Shown here: positions 36,699 through 48,000 of the stretch, piece by piece
Position numbering within the stretch: position 1 is the stretch's first letter
Layout of the letters: each line of letters starts with the position of its first letter
Assembly: GCF_900120175.1 (NCBI RefSeq)
Contig: NZ_FQLF01000004.1
Span: forward strand, 336,676-400,675
DNA length: 64,000 nucleotides
Direction: 5' to 3'
Source: Oceanicoccus sp. KOV_DT_Chl
GTDB lineage: Bacteria > Pseudomonadota > Gammaproteobacteria > Pseudomonadales > Dasaniaceae
Notes under the pieces: generated by a model
Database searches by the model: none
The model's input: only the letters and a program-made list of their open reading frames with translations
Told to the model about the DNA's origin: nothing
Translations under genes and position numbers: made by a program

Positions 36699-37943
36699 TT
36701 ATTCATATCTAAGGGCTTCTGCAGGATGCACTTTTGCTGCACGCGTTGCCGGATATATCGTGGCTAGAAAGCTGAGCACTAAACCACAGCCAGCAACCAT
36801 TAACACATCTGACCATACCAACACAGAAGGTATCCGGCTAATAAAATACACATCCGGATTGAACACATGACCACCCAGAGTGGTTTCCAACCACACCACT
36901 ACATTACCCACATTCAGCGCTAACGGTATGCCTAAGCCGATTCCAATAGCGATACCGGATAATCCAACCACCGTCCCCTGAATCATAAATATTTTTAAAA
37001 TTGTGGCCGGTGATGCCCCCATGGTTCTGAGCACAGCAATGTCTGAGCGCTTGTCGGCAACCATCATGCTGAGAATGGAAACAATATTAAAAGCAGCAAT
37101 AAACACGATGATCAACAGCAATAAAGCCACCATGGTTTTCTCCATCGCCACTGCTTTAAATAAGCTACCCTGGGTTTCACTCCAGGCCGTGGCCGATGAG
37201 TTTTCAGGCATCAGCTGTAAGACGTCATCCAAATAGCTATTTACCGCCATCAAGTCATCAAACTGCAGACGTAGACCTTGTACATCCGTACCCATTTGAA
37301 ATAATTTCTGGCCATCAGCTAAATGAATAAATACCGTATTGCTGTCCAGCTCAGCCCCAACCTGGAACACGCCACTGACAGTAAATCGCTTCACTCGGGG
37401 GAACACACCCACCGGGGTAACCGTCACCCTTGGCAACACCACACTGACTTCATCGCCTGGGTAAAGACCCAAATAGCGCGCCAGAATATCGCCCACAACA
37501 ATGCGATACTGACCGGCCACCAAATCATCCAGACTACCGTTAATCATACTGCTGGCTATTTTGGAGACTTGCTGTTCCGCTTTGGGGTTAATCGACTGTA
37601 GTTGTGCCCCCCTCACCATACCCGGCCGGCTCAGCATGACATTACCAGCGATATAAGGGGCAGCACCTTTTAGCATGGGTAATTCAGCTAATCGCTGTTG
37701 GCTGGCTGACCAATCTGACAAGCGGGTTTGCGGCCCATTCACGTAGGCGTGAGGCACCAGCGCCAGAATACGGCCGCGTAGTTCTGCCTCAAAGCCGTTC
37801 ATCACCGATAACACTACCACCAATGCCATGACCCCGAGGATCATTCCCAATAGCGATATCATCGACACAAAGGAAATAAACTGGTTGCGACGCTTTGCGC
37901 GTGTATAGCGCAGACCGATAAATAGTGACAGTGGTTGATACAT
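36699..37943 (-). CDS. lolC: Lipoprotein-releasing ABC transporter permease LolC
   Basis: 414 residues from MYQPLSLFIGLRYTRAKRRNQF, the normal LolC/E start; an upstream in-frame Met at 37985 adds 14 atypical residues. [35 protein letters not shown] is the first membrane helix with the GMxLGV pattern, and VADKRSDIAVLRTMGASPATILKIF is the conserved cytoplasmic coupling loop. It is the first gene of the lolC-lolD-lolE operon. Confidence 0.92.
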   Translation of the reverse strand: MYQPLSLFIGLRYTRAKRRNQFISFVSMISLLGMILGVMALVVVLSVMNGFEAELRGRILALVPHAYVNGPQTRLSDWSASQQRLAELPMLKGAAPYIAGNVMLSRPGMVRGAQLQSINPKAEQQVSKIASSMINGSLDDLVAGQYRIVVGDILARYLGLYPGDEVSVVLPRVTVTPVGVFPRVKRFTVSGVFQVGAELDSNTVFIHLADGQKLFQMGTDVQGLRLQFDDLMAVNSYLDDVLQLMPENSSATAWSETQGSLFKAVAMEKTMVALLLLIIVFIAAFNIVSILSMMVADKRSDIAVLRTMGASPATILKIFMIQGTVVGLSGIAIGIGLGIPLALNVGNVVVWLETTLGGHVFNPDVYFISRIPSVLVWSDVLMVAGCGLVLSFLATIYPATRAAKVHPAEALRYE

Positions 37944-38070
37944 ATTTGCGGGTTTTACCGTAACGACAAGGTCAATAAAAGCCATGGATTAATCATGGTA
38001 TTTCGCCGAAGCTGTACTAAAGTTATGACAGTTTTATTAAAAAAGCAGATTAGAACACTGCTTTAACTTA

Positions 38071-38688
38071 TTGTCAGCCTTGGAGTTTACCCCATTGCAA
38101 CGTAAATCGCCTTCCCAACCCTCGATTAATGAACGCCGTGACTATTTCCGGGTAGAAGATACCGTGCTGATGCGCTACCACGCTGTTGATCAAAACAGTG
38201 CACTGGCTAATCACTTGCCACCCCAATTAAAAGACGCGCCCGGATACTCCCTGATTCGTGAGCTGCTCAGTATCGAGCAGGAACACAGTAAATTTTTGCG
38301 TGCCATTGGCGAAGAAAACCGGAGTCTTGAAGCCTATTTAAAGGGTATCAATAAAAAGCTGGATTTAATTGCGGGCAAATTAATCGAGTATGAAGAACCG
38401 GCACCCGATCAACAGCAGTACGCCATTACACTCAGCGAAGGGGGGCTATCATTCCACTCAATGACAGAGCATGCACATGATAGCTATATGGCTCTGCAGT
38501 TAACCCTATTACCCAATCACATTCCGCTTACCGTTTTCTGCCGGGTGATTAATTGCTCTCGCAACGGTGATGACTTTGTAACTGCTCTGAGTTTTGTGCA
38601 GCTGAAAGATGCAGACCGGCAAATAATTGCCAAACACATTATGCAATTACAATTAGCAGAAAGGCGGCAACAACCCAATGGCTTATAA
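38071..38688 (+). CDS. PilZ-domain-like protein with degenerate c-di-GMP motif
   Basis: 205 residues, starting at a TTG (38071). ERRDYFRVEDTVLMRY gives the RxxxR arm of PilZ (R-R-x3-R, about residues 22-27), then a helical linker (SIEQEHSKFLRAIGEENRSLEAYL) and a beta part with ITLSEGGLSF, where the second PilZ motif (D/N-x-S-x2-G) has Thr instead of Asp/Asn. c-di-GMP binding is therefore doubtful. The same gene type lies beside lolCDE in Pseudomonas. A role in envelope or motility control is inferred only. Confidence 0.7.
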   Translation: MSALEFTPLQRKSPSQPSINERRDYFRVEDTVLMRYHAVDQNSALANHLPPQLKDAPGYSLIRELLSIEQEHSKFLRAIGEENRSLEAYLKGINKKLDLIAGKLIEYEEPAPDQQQYAITLSEGGLSFHSMTEHAHDSYMALQLTLLPNHIPLTVFCRVINCSRNGDDFVTALSFVQLKDADRQIIAKHIMQLQLAERRQQPNGL

Positions 38689-39013
38689 CATGCTGACAAT
38701 CCCGGTACTAGCTGTAGTTTCGCTGCTATTTCCGGCACTACCGTCACAAGCTGAATCCATCCAGTTGCCCATAGCCAGCCAAGGCCAATATCTGGGAGAC
38801 ATTCAGCGGCCAAGGCTTGGACAATCCCGGACAGATGTTAAAACACAATTTGGCGCACCACTTGCAAGCCATGAGCCAAAAGGCGAGCCAAAAATCATCC
38901 GCTGGGACTATCAGGATTTTAGTGTTTATTTTGAGAATGAGGCGGTCATCCACAGCGTATTAAAACATCGTGCACAAAAGGATCTCCCCAAAGGTGACAG
39001 CACGACGCCATAG
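38678..39013 (+). CDS. Small periplasmic protein with BamE/SmpA-like fold
   Basis: 111 residues: signal peptide ending PSQA (no lipobox Cys), then PRLGQSRTDVKTQFGAP (the G-x-S-x3-V-x4-G-x-P of BamE-like domains), KIIRWDYQDFSVYFENEAVIHSVL. It overlaps the PilZ-like gene by 11 bp, so probably translationally coupled. Function unknown; the domain usually binds or senses envelope components. Confidence 0.75.
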   Translation: MAYNMLTIPVLAVVSLLFPALPSQAESIQLPIASQGQYLGDIQRPRLGQSRTDVKTQFGAPLASHEPKGEPKIIRWDYQDFSVYFENEAVIHSVLKHRAQKDLPKGDSTTP

Positions 39014-39113
39014 CGGCTAAAATCTCTGGCCATCATTAATCGCTGATTCACTGAATCCATTGACACTTTAAACTAGGCCTGTTCGAGTACTTCGCACAGG
39101 ATGAGATCTATTC

Positions 39114-40196
39114 ATGACACACCCAACACCACCCTCCACTACTACCGATGACGTCCGTATTGCAGAGCTACGCCCGCTGGTATCGCCTGCCATTTTAATG
39201 GAAGAATTACCATTAAAACCTGACGCAGCCAGCATGATTACAAACGCACGACAGGATATTGCCAATATTTTTAAAGGTAAAGATGATCGTTTGCTGGTGG
39301 TAGTTGGCCCCTGCTCAATTCATGACACCAATGCCGCACTCGACTATGCCGGCAAATTACAACAAGCCATTGAGCAACATCGCGCAGAATTATTGATTGT
39401 AATGCGGGTATATTTTGAAAAACCCCGCACCACAGTTGGCTGGAAAGGCTTGATTAACGACCCCGGTATTGATGGCAGTTTTAATATTAATCGCGGCCTG
39501 CACGTGGCACGGCAATTACTGCTTGATATTGCCGACCTCGGTATTCCAACAGGCTGTGAATTCCTGGATACAATATCCCCGCAATTTTTTGCCGATTTGG
39601 TTTCATGGGGGGCCATCGGTGCACGCACTACAGAAAGTCAAATACACCGAGAATTGGCGTCGGGCTTATCAATGCCAGTAGGGTTTAAAAACGGTACCGA
39701 TGGCAGCATTCAAATTGCCATTGACGCGATTGGTGCCGCCGCTCACCCGCACCATTTTTTATCCGTCACCAAACAAGGCATCTCTGCCATCGTCACCACC
39801 AGCGGCAATCCCGATTGCCATGTGATTTTGCGCGGTTCAAACGCGGGACCCAATTACGATCCGCAGGCCATCGCTAACACTGTAGCCATACTTGATAACA
39901 ATCATTTACCGCCGCATTTAGTGGTTGATTGTAGCCACGGTAATAGCAATAAAGACTTTGCTCGCCAACCGTTGGTAGCTGCGGATATCGCGGCGCAAAT
40001 TAGTAACGGTAGCCATGCTATAGCCGGGGTCATGCTGGAAAGTAATTTGGTGGAAGGCAGCCAAAAAACACCTGAGGTTTATGGCAAAAGTATCACTGAT
40101 GCTTGTATTTCCTGGGAGACTACCGAGGAAACGCTGAAGGTGTTAGCGAAGGCAGTCAGTGTGCGGCGTGGTGCGCACGAAAAAGATACGGATTAA
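39114..40196 (+). CDS. 3-deoxy-7-phosphoheptulonate synthase (class I DAHP synthase)
   Basis: 360 residues, AroF/AroG/AroH type. Shows VVVGPCSIHD, the PEP-binding MRVYFEKPRTTVGWKGLINDP, GARTTESQIHRELASGLSMPVGFKNGTDG and the metal-binding HGNSNKDF near the C-terminus. It condenses phosphoenolpyruvate and erythrose 4-phosphate, the first step of aromatic amino acid synthesis. The feedback amino acid (Tyr, Phe or Trp) cannot be told by eye, so no specific symbol is given. Confidence 0.94.
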   Translation: MTHPTPPSTTTDDVRIAELRPLVSPAILMEELPLKPDAASMITNARQDIANIFKGKDDRLLVVVGPCSIHDTNAALDYAGKLQQAIEQHRAELLIVMRVYFEKPRTTVGWKGLINDPGIDGSFNINRGLHVARQLLLDIADLGIPTGCEFLDTISPQFFADLVSWGAIGARTTESQIHRELASGLSMPVGFKNGTDGSIQIAIDAIGAAAHPHHFLSVTKQGISAIVTTSGNPDCHVILRGSNAGPNYDPQAIANTVAILDNNHLPPHLVVDCSHGNSNKDFARQPLVAADIAAQISNGSHAIAGVMLESNLVEGSQKTPEVYGKSITDACISWETTEETLKVLAKAVSVRRGAHEKDTD

Positions 40197-40294
40197 GCTG
40201 GTTAATTACATGTTGACGCTCAGCCCCGATTAAAAGATTTCCTTTTTTATCTGCCCGCTGCCTGTCCATTGCTGAGCTGCTGTAATCCAATACC

Positions 40295-40705
40295 TTACAA
40301 ACTCTGGCAAATACCTTTCGCCTCATTCTCATCAGAAAATGAGTCATAGACCGCTAAAGGATTAGGCATATTTTTAGCAAAATCAGCCATTTTTTCGGTA
40401 CATTTTTTCATTTGTTGCAATAATTTGGAATCTCTTATCTCCAGGGCAAATGTCAATGCTTGCTGCTGGGCTTTACTCTCATTGCCTTGCGCACATAACT
40501 TTTTAATCTCAGCCTCCATACCGCGCGCACGCTGCTCAAGTTGCTTTAACTCTGTTTGATCAATGGATGCCATACAGCGCTGCATATCCTGCAAATTTTG
40601 CATCATCACTGCCATATCATTCGGCTGAGCCTGCACCACACTTGCCGACATTACGATAACTACAGCTGGTATCACTTTATTTATAAATCCACATTTTATG
40701 GTCAT
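40295..40705 (-). CDS. Hypothetical secreted protein with helical body
   Basis: 136 residues from MTIKCGFINKVIPAVVIVMSASVVQA (signal peptide ending VQA); an upstream ATG at 40723 is possible, and AGAGGA lies before the chosen one. Rich in Gln/Met/Lys helices (AVMMQNLQDMQRCMASIDQTELKQLEQRARGMEAEIKKL) with four Cys, probably two disulfides. Similar small periplasmic proteins exist in related bacteria, but no named family was recognised. A bidirectional terminator is far off at 40801; it converges with the DAHP synthase gene. Confidence 0.6.
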   Translation of the reverse strand: MTIKCGFINKVIPAVVIVMSASVVQAQPNDMAVMMQNLQDMQRCMASIDQTELKQLEQRARGMEAEIKKLCAQGNESKAQQQALTFALEIRDSKLLQQMKKCTEKMADFAKNMPNPLAVYDSFSDENEAKGICQSL

Positions 40706-40800
40706 GAAAAGATCCTCTTCCATTATTGTCGAAACAGAGCCTGAATATTATGACAAAGTGGGGGCAGATGAAACTTTTCCTTCATCCGACCGCACTGCCG

Positions 40801-40838
40801 CCAATAAAAAAGCCGCTACAGAGCGGCTTTTTTATTGG
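40801..40838. terminator. Bidirectional intrinsic terminator after nqrM
   Basis: CCAATAAAAAAGCCGCT (40801-40817) and AGCGGCTTTTTTATTGG (40822-40838) are a perfect 17-bp inverted repeat with a 4-nt loop and T-runs on both strands, 11 bp past the nqrM stop. It ends the nqr operon on the minus strand. Confidence 0.9.
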
Positions 40839-40848
40839 ACTGTTAACT

Positions 40849-41079
40849 TCAGGGTTTTGGGTTCATCGCATCGTAAGCCAGATCCGCTTTACCGATAATA
40901 TCGACTTCGCGTTTCCATTCATCTTTGTTGCCGCCACAAATCATACAATCTTCTTTTAAACCCAGCGCACCCAGGCCACCACAAGAACCTTTGATCGGCT
41001 TGTTAGCTAGAATAACGCCTATTGCCATAGCTCCTACAATAAGCAGCATCAACACAAACGCTAAAATAATAGTTGCCAT
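40849..41079 (-). CDS. nqrM: Na+-NQR maturation protein NqrM
   Basis: 76 residues: an N-terminal membrane helix (IILAFVLMLLIVGAMAIGVIL) and four Cys in GSCGGLGALGLKEDCMICGG, the DUF539 signature. NqrM is needed to assemble the iron centre between NqrD and NqrE of the sodium-pumping NADH dehydrogenase. Last gene after apbE, 51 bp downstream, before a strong terminator. Confidence 0.95.
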   Translation of the reverse strand: MATIILAFVLMLLIVGAMAIGVILANKPIKGSCGGLGALGLKEDCMICGGNKDEWKREVDIIGKADLAYDAMNPKP

Positions 41080-41130
41080 AATTTTCTCACTTATCTTTGC
41101 CTGCTACAGCAGGGATCAACTGAAACTATG

Positions 41131-42183
41131 TTACTCCAAATAAGGCTTAAAAGCATCGCTGATAATGGCATCAAAACCCTGCTCGCTTTTAACTAAAAGA
41201 TATACTGCCAAACCTTGCTGTTGCGCTAACTGGAAACCTTTGTCAGGGCCCAAAACATTAATTGCCGTGGCCAATCCGTCGGCATAGGCTGCACTGTCGG
41301 CTATCACAGTCACAGACGCGAGTTTGTGGGTGATTGGGTAACCGGTAGCAGGGTCAATGGTGTGGGAGTAACGCTTTCCCTGTAATTCAAAGTAATTTCG
41401 ATAATCACCGGATGTGGCAACAGCGACATTGCTAACCTTAATAGCTTTATTGGCCACCGCCATCATCGATGATTCAGGCTGTTCAATGGCAATCCTCCAT
41501 GCACTATTACGAGGGCTGTTACCATGTAAGCGTAACTCACCACCCAGCTCTACCATAAAATCCGTATAGCCAGCGAAGAGTAATAATTCAGATAATTTAT
41601 CAACGGCAAACCCTTTGGCTATGGCGGATAAATCCAAACGTACCGGTTTACGCTTTCTGACTTTGGAAGACTCCAAGTCAAACTCCAGCGCCTGAAAACC
41701 AACCCCCTTTAATTGGCGGTCAATACTAATCTGCGCCGGTACTGTATCAGCCCTATCAAGCCTACCTGGTCCAAAGCCCCAAAGATCGACTAATGGACCA
41801 ACGGTAATATCAAAAGCGCCATTAGACAGCCAGCCCAACTCCAAACTCAACATCAACACATCAAAAAGATTAGGACTAAGTTGCACCCACTCATCCACTG
41901 CCGCCGCATTAAACTGTGACAGTTCAGAGTCATCGATATAGGTCGACATTTGTTGATTGATTAACTGTAACTGCTGATCGATTGCCTGCTGCACATCCTG
42001 TTCACTGATTGACGCTGCGGGATTGGTAAGCACGGTGATATGGTAAAACGTACCCATGGTGGAACCGGAAAACTTGCTATGTGACAGTAGCTGATCGCCG
42101 CAACCTGAAAGCAACAGATACAAAAAGAGCAGCGAAGCTGCTCTTGGTAACACTCTGGCATTGCTGATCAATTTAGAATTCAT
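41131..42183 (-). CDS. apbE: FAD:protein FMN transferase ApbE
   Basis: 350 residues from the ATG at 42183, which overlaps the nqrF stop; lipobox LLSGC after a hydrophobic leader, so an inner-membrane-anchored periplasmic lipoprotein. Family blocks: [19 protein letters not shown]-like [45 protein letters not shown], and [16 protein letters not shown]. It attaches FMN to Thr residues of NqrB and NqrC, so its place in the operon fits its job. Confidence 0.95.
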   Translation of the reverse strand: MNSKLISNARVLPRAASLLFLYLLLSGCGDQLLSHSKFSGSTMGTFYHITVLTNPAASISEQDVQQAIDQQLQLINQQMSTYIDDSELSQFNAAAVDEWVQLSPNLFDVLMLSLELGWLSNGAFDITVGPLVDLWGFGPGRLDRADTVPAQISIDRQLKGVGFQALEFDLESSKVRKRKPVRLDLSAIAKGFAVDKLSELLLFAGYTDFMVELGGELRLHGNSPRNSAWRIAIEQPESSMMAVANKAIKVSNVAVATSGDYRNYFELQGKRYSHTIDPATGYPITHKLASVTVIADSAAYADGLATAINVLGPDKGFQLAQQQGLAVYLLVKSEQGFDAIISDAFKPYLE

Positions 42184-43390
42184 CCAACATAATATTTTCT
42201 GGCTCAACACCTAAACTGTGCAGCATGTTAATCACCGCCGAGTTCATCATTGGAGGACCACACATATAAAACTCACAATCTTCCGGTGCGGCGTGATCTT
42301 TTAAATAGTTATCATGCACAACATTGTGAATAAAGCCTGTCATCCCGGTCCAGTTATCTTCGGGCTGAGCATCACTTAAAGCCAGATGCCAACTGAAGTT
42401 AGGGAACTCAGCAGCCAGTGCATCATATTCTTCAGAATAAAACACTTCACGCAATGATCGCGCACCATACCAGAATGAAATTTTGCGGTCTGTACGTAAA
42501 CGTTTTAACTGATCAAAGATATGCGAACGCATAGGTGCCATACCGGCACCGCCGCCGATAAAGACCATTTCCGCATCAGTCTCTTTTGCAAAAAATTCAC
42601 CGAAGGGACCAAACACTGTGACTTTGTCGCCAGGTTTTAAACTAAACACCCATGAGGACATTTGGCCGGCAGGCAAACTTAAATTATTCGGTGGCGGCGT
42701 TGCGCAACGGATATTAAATTTAACAATGCCTTTTTCATCAGGATAGTTTGCCATCGAATAAGCGCGAATAATCGGCTCATCCACTTTGGATTCAACATCC
42801 AGAAAGCCAAACCGCTCCCAATCACCTTTGTACTCGTCACCTAAGTCGAAATCTTTGTACTTTACATGATGGGCTGGCGCTTCCAACTGAACATAACCAC
42901 CAGCGCGAAAATCAACACTTTCGCCTTCCGGTAATTTTAACGTCAGCTCTTTAATAAAGGTCGCCACATTGGGATTGGATTCAACCGTACATTCCCACTG
43001 CTTAATACCGAAAACCTCTTCCGGCACTTCAATTTTCATATCCTGCTTAACCGGAGCCTGACAAGATAAACGCCAACCTTCACGAGCATCGCGGGGAGTG
43101 AAATGCGCTTCTTCAGTAGGCAACATAGAGCCGCCACCTTCACTAATGACACATTTACACTGCGCACAACTACCGCCACCACCACAAGCTGAAGCGAGAT
43201 ACACACCTTGTGCAGCCAGCGTGTTTAGCAACTTATCACCCGCAGGAACAGAGATTGTTTTCTGCCCATTAATTTCGATATTGACATTACCAGAGCTAAC
43301 CATTCGAGCTCTAGCGACTAAAATCACTGCGACCAAAGACAACACAATAACTGTGAACATGCCTACGCCGAGGACAATTACTTGATTCAT
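42173..43390 (-). CDS. nqrF: Na+-translocating NADH:quinone reductase subunit F
   Basis: 405 residues. One N-terminal membrane helix, a [2Fe-2S] ferredoxin domain (C69-G-G-G-G-S-C75-A-Q-C78), then an FAD/NADH-binding ferredoxin reductase domain with RAYSMANYP (FAD), [13 protein letters not shown] and [10 protein letters not shown] (NADH). Takes electrons from NADH into the pump. Last pump gene, followed by overlapping apbE. Confidence 0.97.
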   Translation of the reverse strand: MNQVIVLGVGMFTVIVLSLVAVILVARARMVSSGNVNIEINGQKTISVPAGDKLLNTLAAQGVYLASACGGGGSCAQCKCVISEGGGSMLPTEEAHFTPRDAREGWRLSCQAPVKQDMKIEVPEEVFGIKQWECTVESNPNVATFIKELTLKLPEGESVDFRAGGYVQLEAPAHHVKYKDFDLGDEYKGDWERFGFLDVESKVDEPIIRAYSMANYPDEKGIVKFNIRCATPPPNNLSLPAGQMSSWVFSLKPGDKVTVFGPFGEFFAKETDAEMVFIGGGAGMAPMRSHIFDQLKRLRTDRKISFWYGARSLREVFYSEEYDALAAEFPNFSWHLALSDAQPEDNWTGMTGFIHNVVHDNYLKDHAAPEDCEFYMCGPPMMNSAVINMLHSLGVEPENIMLDEF

Positions 43391-43403
43391 TCTTCTTAGC
43401 CTC

Positions 43404-44018
43404 TTATAGGTCTATGCCGCCGAAAGACATAAAGCCCAACGACATCAAGCCAACGGTGATAAAGGTAATGCCTAAACCTTGTAAACCATCAGGCACATCA
43501 CTGTATTTCATTTTTTCGCGGATACCGGCCAGCGCTACAATTGCCAACGCCCACCCCACACCGGAACCGAGACCAAACACTACGGACTCACCAAAATCAT
43601 AATCGCGTTCAACCATAAACAGTGACGCCCCCATGATGGCGCAGTTAACGGTAATCAATGGCAGAAACACACCCAGCGCGTTATAAAGTGCCGGTACAAA
43701 TTTATCCAGAAACATCTCCAGCATTTGTACCAGAGCCGCGATAACACCTATATAACTAAGCAGGCCTAAAAAGCTTAAATCAACCGCTGCAAAATCCGCA
43801 CTTAACCAGACCAATGCACCCTCTTTTAATAGATAGGTGTAGATAAGGTAGTTAACCGGTACGGTGATGGCCAGCACTACGATTACAGCAATACCTAAAC
43901 CTATCGCCGCGTTCATTTTCTTGGAGAGAGCTAATAAGGTACACATACCCAGGAAAAAGCTGAGCGCCATATTGTCGATAAAGACAGAGCGCACAAACAA
44001 ACTTAAAAAATGTTCCAT
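43404..44018 (-). CDS. nqrE: Na+-NQR subunit E
   Basis: 204 residues, six membrane helices, with the Cys shared with NqrD for the intramembrane iron ([22 protein letters not shown]). Overlaps nqrD by one base. Confidence 0.97.
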   Translation of the reverse strand: MEHFLSLFVRSVFIDNMALSFFLGMCTLLALSKKMNAAIGLGIAVIVVLAITVPVNYLIYTYLLKEGALVWLSADFAAVDLSFLGLLSYIGVIAALVQMLEMFLDKFVPALYNALGVFLPLITVNCAIMGASLFMVERDYDFGESVVFGLGSGVGWALAIVALAGIREKMKYSDVPDGLQGLGITFITVGLMSLGFMSFGGIDL

Positions 44019-44680
44019 TACACAGCCTCCTTCGCGCGAGTATTCGCTGTGATTTTAAATTCAGGCTCTTCTACCTGTTCTGTTTTCCATGCGCGCAAAG
44101 CCCAGATAAACAAACCAATCAGGAAAAATGCGCTGGGCGGCAACAACAACATGCCATTAGGCACATACCAGCCGCCATCGTTCACAAGCGGTAGAATTTC
44201 GATACCGAACAATTTACCGGAACCAAATAATTCACGGACAATCGCGATCGCTATCAAAATGGTACTGTAACCCAAGCCGTTACCGACACCATCAAAAAAG
44301 CTGGGGATCGGCGTATTTTTCATCGCAAAGGCTTCAGCACGCCCCATAACAATACAGTTAGTGATAATCAAACCAACAAATACCGATAGCTGCTTACTGA
44401 TCTCGTAAAAATAGGCTTTGAGTACCTGATCCACAACAATAACCAGCGAGGCAATAATAACCATCTGTACAATAATACGGATACTTCCTGGAATCTGATT
44501 GCGTATCAATGAAATACAAAAGTTAGAGCAACCCGTTACCACGGTCACAGACAAAGCCATAACCAATGTTACTTTCAAACTGGATGTGACTGCCAGTGCT
44601 GAACAGATACCCAGCACCTGCAAGGCTATGGGGTTGTTCTTGAAAATAGGATCGATTAGAGAGTCCTTCACTTTAGACAT
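44018..44680 (-). CDS. nqrD: Na+-NQR subunit D
   Basis: 220 residues, six membrane helices; [11 protein letters not shown] and [18 protein letters not shown] carry the conserved Cys that bind iron with NqrE. Abuts nqrC (one-base overlap) and nqrE. Confidence 0.97.
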   Translation of the reverse strand: MSKVKDSLIDPIFKNNPIALQVLGICSALAVTSSLKVTLVMALSVTVVTGCSNFCISLIRNQIPGSIRIIVQMVIIASLVIVVDQVLKAYFYEISKQLSVFVGLIITNCIVMGRAEAFAMKNTPIPSFFDGVGNGLGYSTILIAIAIVRELFGSGKLFGIEILPLVNDGGWYVPNGMLLLPPSAFFLIGLFIWALRAWKTEQVEEPEFKITANTRAKEAV

Positions 44681-45456
44681 TATCCTGCCTCCCCTGATCG
44701 TAAATTAGTAAGGAATTTCTTGAAGCCTTTATCACCCATCCAGAACTGCACCAGATTGGTGACACCACGACTGGTTAACGTTGCACCGGCTAATCCGTCT
44801 ACCTGGTAATCTGCACCAGCTGCATCGGGGGCTACTGAGCCTTTTATCAGTTCGATTTCAACATCTCCGTCCTGATACACTTTTTTTCCCGGCCAGAGCG
44901 ATTTCCATTTTGGGTTATCGACTTCACCACCTAGCCCAGGTGTTTCACCGTGCTCGGAAAAGCCTAAACCGGCAATGGTATTGCCATCGTTTTCCAAAGC
45001 CAAAAAGCCATGTAACGTCGACCACAAGCCATAACCACGAACAGGCAAAATAATTTTAGTTAATTCACCATCCGTTTCTACCAAATAGACAAGTGCATAT
45101 TTTTCACGGCGTGAAATTTTTGCCAGATCATCTTCAGCGGTTAATCTTGCGGATAAATCAGCTTCTTTGGCTGAGCGCAGTTGATCAAAACTAGCGGCAT
45201 CCACCTCATCGGTATAAACACCTTTATCCAGATCGACTACTTTTGCGGTAACCAATTCATTGAATTGTGCTTCAACATCCTGACCAGACTGCAACAAGCC
45301 AGCCGCTGCCAGAATATTGCTGTAACGGTCCAACTTCTTATTAGCTTGCTGTCGATCTTTCAGCAAGACAGCAGCACTGGCAACTACCAACGAACACACT
45401 ATACATAACACCAAGGCGACAATAATGGTCCTTGAAGTCGTTTCTTTATTAGCCAC
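44680..45456 (-). CDS. nqrC: Na+-NQR subunit C
   Basis: 258 residues from the GTG at 45456, preceded by GGAGG and overlapping the nqrB stop (GTGGCTAA). One N-terminal membrane helix and a periplasmic domain with the FMN-attachment stretch [11 protein letters not shown], where the second Thr is the flavinylation site set by ApbE. Carries covalent FMN in the electron path. Confidence 0.96.
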   Translation of the reverse strand: MANKETTSRTIIVALVLCIVCSLVVASAAVLLKDRQQANKKLDRYSNILAAAGLLQSGQDVEAQFNELVTAKVVDLDKGVYTDEVDAASFDQLRSAKEADLSARLTAEDDLAKISRREKYALVYLVETDGELTKIILPVRGYGLWSTLHGFLALENDGNTIAGLGFSEHGETPGLGGEVDNPKWKSLWPGKKVYQDGDVEIELIKGSVAPDAAGADYQVDGLAGATLTSRGVTNLVQFWMGDKGFKKFLTNLRSGEAG

Positions 45457-46663
45457 GGGCGAGCCTCCGTTTAATGTTAGCTTGCACCACAAAGTGGTCG
45501 ATCAAAGGTGCGAACAAGTTGGCGAACAGAATGGCCAACATCATGCCTTCAGGAAAGGCAGGATTAACCACTCGGATTAACACCACCATTATGCCTATCA
45601 ACGCACCAAACCAATATTTCCCGGTGTTAGTCATAGAGGCAGACACGGGGTCTGTCGCCATAAACACCATGCCGAAAGCAAATCCACCAACCGTTAAGTG
45701 CCAGTACCAGGGCATAGCAAACATCGGGTTTGTGTCTGAACCCAGCATGTTAAATAAAGTGGTCAATGCAAACATGCCAGCAAAAACACCCAGCACAATA
45801 CGCCAGGAAGCTATTCTGGTAATCATCAAACCGGCTAAACCGATGAAGATCGCCAGCGTTGAGGTTTCACCCATCGAGCCTGGAATCGTTCCAAAGAAGG
45901 TTGAATTCCAGCTAAACGCAGCTTCCAGTGCATCAACACCACCACTGGCAGCAACGGATAACGCGGTTGCCCCTGTGTGACCATCAACCGCCGTCCAAAC
46001 TGCATCACCTGACATTGCTGCCGGATAAGCGAAGAACAAAAAGGCGCGACCGGTAAGAGCAGGATTGAGGAAGTTCTTACCTGTACCCCCGAACACTTCT
46101 TTACCTATTACCACACCAAAACTGATACCCAGCGCCACCATCCACAGCGGGATGGAAGGCGGACACGCCAGTGCAAATAAAATCGAGGTTACGAAAAAAC
46201 CTTCGTTTACTTCGTGGCCACGCTTCATCGCGAATAACACTTCCCAAAAACCACCAACAATAAAAGTCGTTAGATAAACAGGAATGAAATACCAAAAACC
46301 GTACCAGAAATTATCCCAGATACTATTTACGTCATTACCAGCGAAGGCCATGATTAGACCGCTTCGCCAATCATCGTTCATTGCTAACTCAGTGGCCGCA
46401 TGAATGGTATTAGCCTGGAACCCCACATTCCACATACCAAAAAACATAGCGGGGAAAGTACACAACCACACGGTAATCATGATCCGCTTAAGATCTACAC
46501 CATCGCGAACATGCGCAGATGTTTTGGTGGTACTACCAGGAGAATAGAATATGGTATCTGCTGCTTCATACAGCGCGAACCAACTTTCGTATTTACCGCC
46601 CTTATGAAAATGCGGTTCAATATCATCAAGAAATTTGCGCAGTGCCGGGAACTTTACCGCCAT
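45449..46663 (-). CDS. nqrB: Na+-NQR subunit B
   Basis: 404 residues, about ten membrane helices, with the covalent FMN site GHTGATALS and a riboflavin/quinone-region core ([23 protein letters not shown]). This subunit holds the sodium path and ubiquinone site. Starts 2 bp after nqrA. Confidence 0.97.
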   Translation of the reverse strand: MAVKFPALRKFLDDIEPHFHKGGKYESWFALYEAADTIFYSPGSTTKTSAHVRDGVDLKRIMITVWLCTFPAMFFGMWNVGFQANTIHAATELAMNDDWRSGLIMAFAGNDVNSIWDNFWYGFWYFIPVYLTTFIVGGFWEVLFAMKRGHEVNEGFFVTSILFALACPPSIPLWMVALGISFGVVIGKEVFGGTGKNFLNPALTGRAFLFFAYPAAMSGDAVWTAVDGHTGATALSVAASGGVDALEAAFSWNSTFFGTIPGSMGETSTLAIFIGLAGLMITRIASWRIVLGVFAGMFALTTLFNMLGSDTNPMFAMPWYWHLTVGGFAFGMVFMATDPVSASMTNTGKYWFGALIGIMVVLIRVVNPAFPEGMMLAILFANLFAPLIDHFVVQANIKRRLARG

Positions 46664-46665
46664 GA

Positions 46666-48000
46666 TTAACCCTCCTTCTCTATACGAGTCAGGTTATCGC
46701 GGAGTATTGGACCATACTCATACTTACCTGCACAGACATAGCTACAAAGGGCCAAGTCTTCTTCATCTAATTCAAGACAGCCCAGATCCTGAGCCATCTG
46801 GGTATCACCCACTATTAACGATCGCAGTAATTGGGTTGGCAAAATATCCAGCGGCATAACTTTCTCATAATTACCCACTGGCACCATCGCCCGCTCACTA
46901 CCATTGGTAGTCGTCGTAAAGTCCATCAATTTACTTTTAGTTAATTGGGAAATGTAAATACCCAATACAGAATGCTTTTCGCGGCCAGGTGACATCCAGC
47001 CCATAAATTCGCGCTCACTGCCCTCGAGCAATACCGTTACTTGCTGGTGATAACGACCGAGATAAGCCACTGAGCCAGAAGCGGTGCGACCGCCTAAAAC
47101 TGAACCGGAAATAATACGGTTGCTGCCAACCTTCATCTTACCCGCAGTCAACTCATCCAAGTTCGCACCCAGTCGTGTTCTCACTAATTCGGGACGCTCA
47201 ACTTGTGGGCCTGCCAATGAAATAACACGGTCTGTATATAATTTACCTTCAACAAATAGTTTGCCAATGGCGATGACATCTTGATAGGCGATACTCCAGG
47301 CGACTTTTCTGGTACTCACTGGCGCAAGAAAATGCATGTGCGTACCAACCAAGCCAGCCGGATGTGCCCCCGCAAATTCTTCAGTAACAACTGGGGCACT
47401 GCCAGTCTCTATCGCCGCACCTGGTGCTTTAGCAACAAAGACTTTGCCATCGGTTAATTTACTCAATACCGTTAAACCATCGGCAAAAGCAGTCGCCTGT
47501 TCGGCAATAATAACGGCGGGATCAGCTGCCAACGGGTGAGTATCAATGGCGGCTACAAAAATAGCGTTGGGCGTGCTTGCAGGTGCGGGTACTCGACTAT
47601 ACGGGCGGGTGCGGAAGGCAGTCCACTGCCCTGAATCAACCAGCGTGGTAACGATTTGCTCACGACTCAGCTGGGTAACATCACTGACAGTGGCAAATAT
47701 TTCTGACGCATCACCCTCAATATCAATAACCACCGATTGCAAAACACGCTTATCACCGCGGTTAATGGCGGCAATGGTGCCACTGGCCGGGGCCGTATAT
47801 TTAACCCCTTCGGTTTTCTTATCGGTGAAAATGACCTGACCAGTCTTGACCTTATCCCCGACCTGCACTTCCATAGTTGGCTTCATACCAACATAGTCAA
47901 AGCCGATTACAGCAACTGATCGCGCTTTCACGCCGTCACTAATAACCTGCACAGGTGTACCGGAGATAGGCAAGTCCAAACCACGATTTATCTTAATCAT
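46666..48000 (-). CDS. nqrA: Na+-NQR subunit A
   Basis: 444 residues from [14 protein letters not shown], the family's normal start (an upstream in-frame Met at 48057 adds 19 atypical residues). Contains [29 protein letters not shown], the barrel-sandwich domain with quinone contact, and [14 protein letters not shown]. First gene of nqrABCDEF-apbE-nqrM. A weak AGGCA is the only visible ribosome-binding signal. Confidence 0.96.
   Translation of the reverse strand: MIKINRGLDLPISGTPVQVISDGVKARSVAVIGFDYVGMKPTMEVQVGDKVKTGQVIFTDKKTEGVKYTAPASGTIAAINRGDKRVLQSVVIDIEGDASEIFATVSDVTQLSREQIVTTLVDSGQWTAFRTRPYSRVPAPASTPNAIFVAAIDTHPLAADPAVIIAEQATAFADGLTVLSKLTDGKVFVAKAPGAAIETGSAPVVTEEFAGAHPAGLVGTHMHFLAPVSTRKVAWSIAYQDVIAIGKLFVEGKLYTDRVISLAGPQVERPELVRTRLGANLDELTAGKMKVGSNRIISGSVLGGRTASGSVAYLGRYHQQVTVLLEGSEREFMGWMSPGREKHSVLGIYISQLTKSKLMDFTTTTNGSERAMVPVGNYEKVMPLDILPTQLLRSLIVGDTQMAQDLGCLELDEEDLALCSYVCAGKYEYGPILRDNLTRIEKEG

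Noticed and set aside
43845..43860. GGTAGTTAACC inside nqrE resembling a lux-box half-site
   Set aside because: Lies in coding sequence and has no matching half-site at the right distance.
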